Source of the DNA: Mesorhabditis belari
Lineage: Eukaryota > Nematoda > Chromadorea > Rhabditida > Rhabditidae
Length of the DNA stretch: 64,000 bases
Assembly (NCBI GenBank): GCA_958450365.1
Contig: CAUEEP010000156.1
Coordinates: 1 to 64,000 of the forward strand
Direction of reading: 5' to 3'
A program made the translations under genes and the position numbers. Positions within the stretch are counted from its first letter, which is position 1. The number at the start of each line of letters is the position of its first letter. The notes beneath the pieces were generated by a model that saw nothing but the letters and a program-made list of their open reading frames with translations, was not told the DNA's origin and did no database searches. Below are positions 63,225 to 64,000 of this stretch, one piece after another.

Positions 63225-64000
63225 ACTGCTTCAGTAGTCTAATGAATAAGCTGCTAGACTACCGAACCTATTACACTTTTTACCCCAAGTTCGAGTCTCA
63301 CTCTCGTCGAACTTCTTTCCCTTTTTAAAAAACCGTTTCCCTATTTGTCAAGAAATACTAAAATTAAAGCTTTTTCGAGTCCCGCTCTCGTAAAACTTTT
63401 AAACCTCAACGACAAATCAATAATAGAGTTGAATTTTATACATAGCTTTCTGTAGCTTTCAGAAATGTGGAATATTAAACAAATATTAAATTTTCAATAC
63501 TTATCTACTGATTCTGATACTTTAGAAAGTTTTAGCTTTTGTAAATTATTTTTTGAAGTTATAAAAAGTGGGTATAAAACTCGAGTCAATAATTCAATAC
63601 CAAGACGTAGGGAAATAGTTTTTTTTAGAAAAGAAAAGAAGGTTTGGCGAGAGTGGGACTCGAACTTGGGGCAAAAAGTGGAATAGCTTCCGTTGTCTAA
63701 CAGATTATCCACTACACCATCGAAGCAGTTGTTGAGAGAATAATAAGAGAATTCTAAAGTATCAGAATCAGTAGGTAAGCATTGCAAAATTTAATATTTG
63801 TTTAATATTCCACATTTCTGAAAGCTACAGAAAGCGATTTATAAAATTCAACTCCGTTATTGATTTGTCGTTGAGGTTTAAAAGTTTTACGAGAGCGGGA
63901 CTCGAAAAAGCTTTAATTTTAGTGTTTCTTGACAAATAGGGAAACGGTTTTTTAAAAAGGGAAAGAAGTTTGACGAGAGTGGGACTCAAACTTTGGGCAA
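63225..64000. repeat. Large palindrome with tRNA-like heads, cut by the window end
   Basis: The left arm (about 63282-63535) is the reverse complement of the right arm (about 63752-64000), which runs off the window. tRNA-like sequences lie at about 63228-63310 (+; CCCCAAGTTCGAGTCTCACT box B) and 63650-63728 (-; GGTGTAGTGGATAATCTG box A and CCAAGTTCGAGTCCCACT box B). The loop holds the second of these. Confidence 0.8.

Overview
The window is eukaryotic and almost certainly nematode. It is strongly AT-rich. Its genes are split by short introns with T-rich ...TTTCAG acceptors, and it carries Tc1/mariner-type transposons and very many fold-back repeats. Its recognisable proteins include a nematode-type 7TM chemoreceptor and MFSD11/UNC-93-like transporters. 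Nothing prokaryotic is present: no operons of long ORFs, no ribosome binding sites, no CRISPR. I could not assign a species.

Six protein-coding genes can be assembled exon by exon with consistent splice phases: (1) a 7TM chemoreceptor-like gene, + strand, 15941-19049, 342 aa; (2) an LHFPL-family tetraspan gene, - strand, 24827-20186, 198 aa; (3) an MFSD11/UNC-93-like transporter, + strand, 35844-43260, 13 exons, 465 aa; (4) a TMEM144-like transporter, + strand, 48144-52559, 10 exons, 343 aa; (5) a secreted galectin-like protein with a His/Pro/Gly-rich tail, + strand, 53837-56577, 360 aa; (6) a second MFSD11/UNC-93-like paralogue, + strand, 60353-62270, which lacks its last third in the window and is followed by mariner debris. 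There are also an inverted, truncated copy of the galectin-like gene (about 14.1-14.8 kb), a frameshifted short coding-like segment (20970-21322), and transposase or reverse-transcriptase relics.

Layout: 0-15.9 kb is gene-poor, with palindromes, minisatellites and dispersed duplications. 15.9-24.8 kb holds the chemoreceptor and LHFPL genes, whose introns are loaded with repeats. 25-34.9 kb is a second gene-poor block (fold-backs, tandem segmental repeats, a tRNA-derived SINE, a LINE fragment). 34.9-43.3 kb is the first UNC-93-like gene, whose exon 2 sits in one arm of a roughly 2 kb palindrome. 43.3-48 kb is repeat. 48.1-56.6 kb is the TMEM144-like and galectin-like pair. 56.6-64 kb is repeat plus the second UNC-93-like copy, ending inside another palindrome.

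The genes do not form an obvious pathway. Four encode multi-pass membrane transporters or receptors, one a tetraspan, one a secreted lectin-fold protein. The striking feature is the density of inverted-repeat DNA: at least a dozen fold-backs with arms of about 100-800 bp, several inside introns or touching exons. Exon calls come from reading frames, splice sites and family resemblance recalled from knowledge. No search or alignment program was run.
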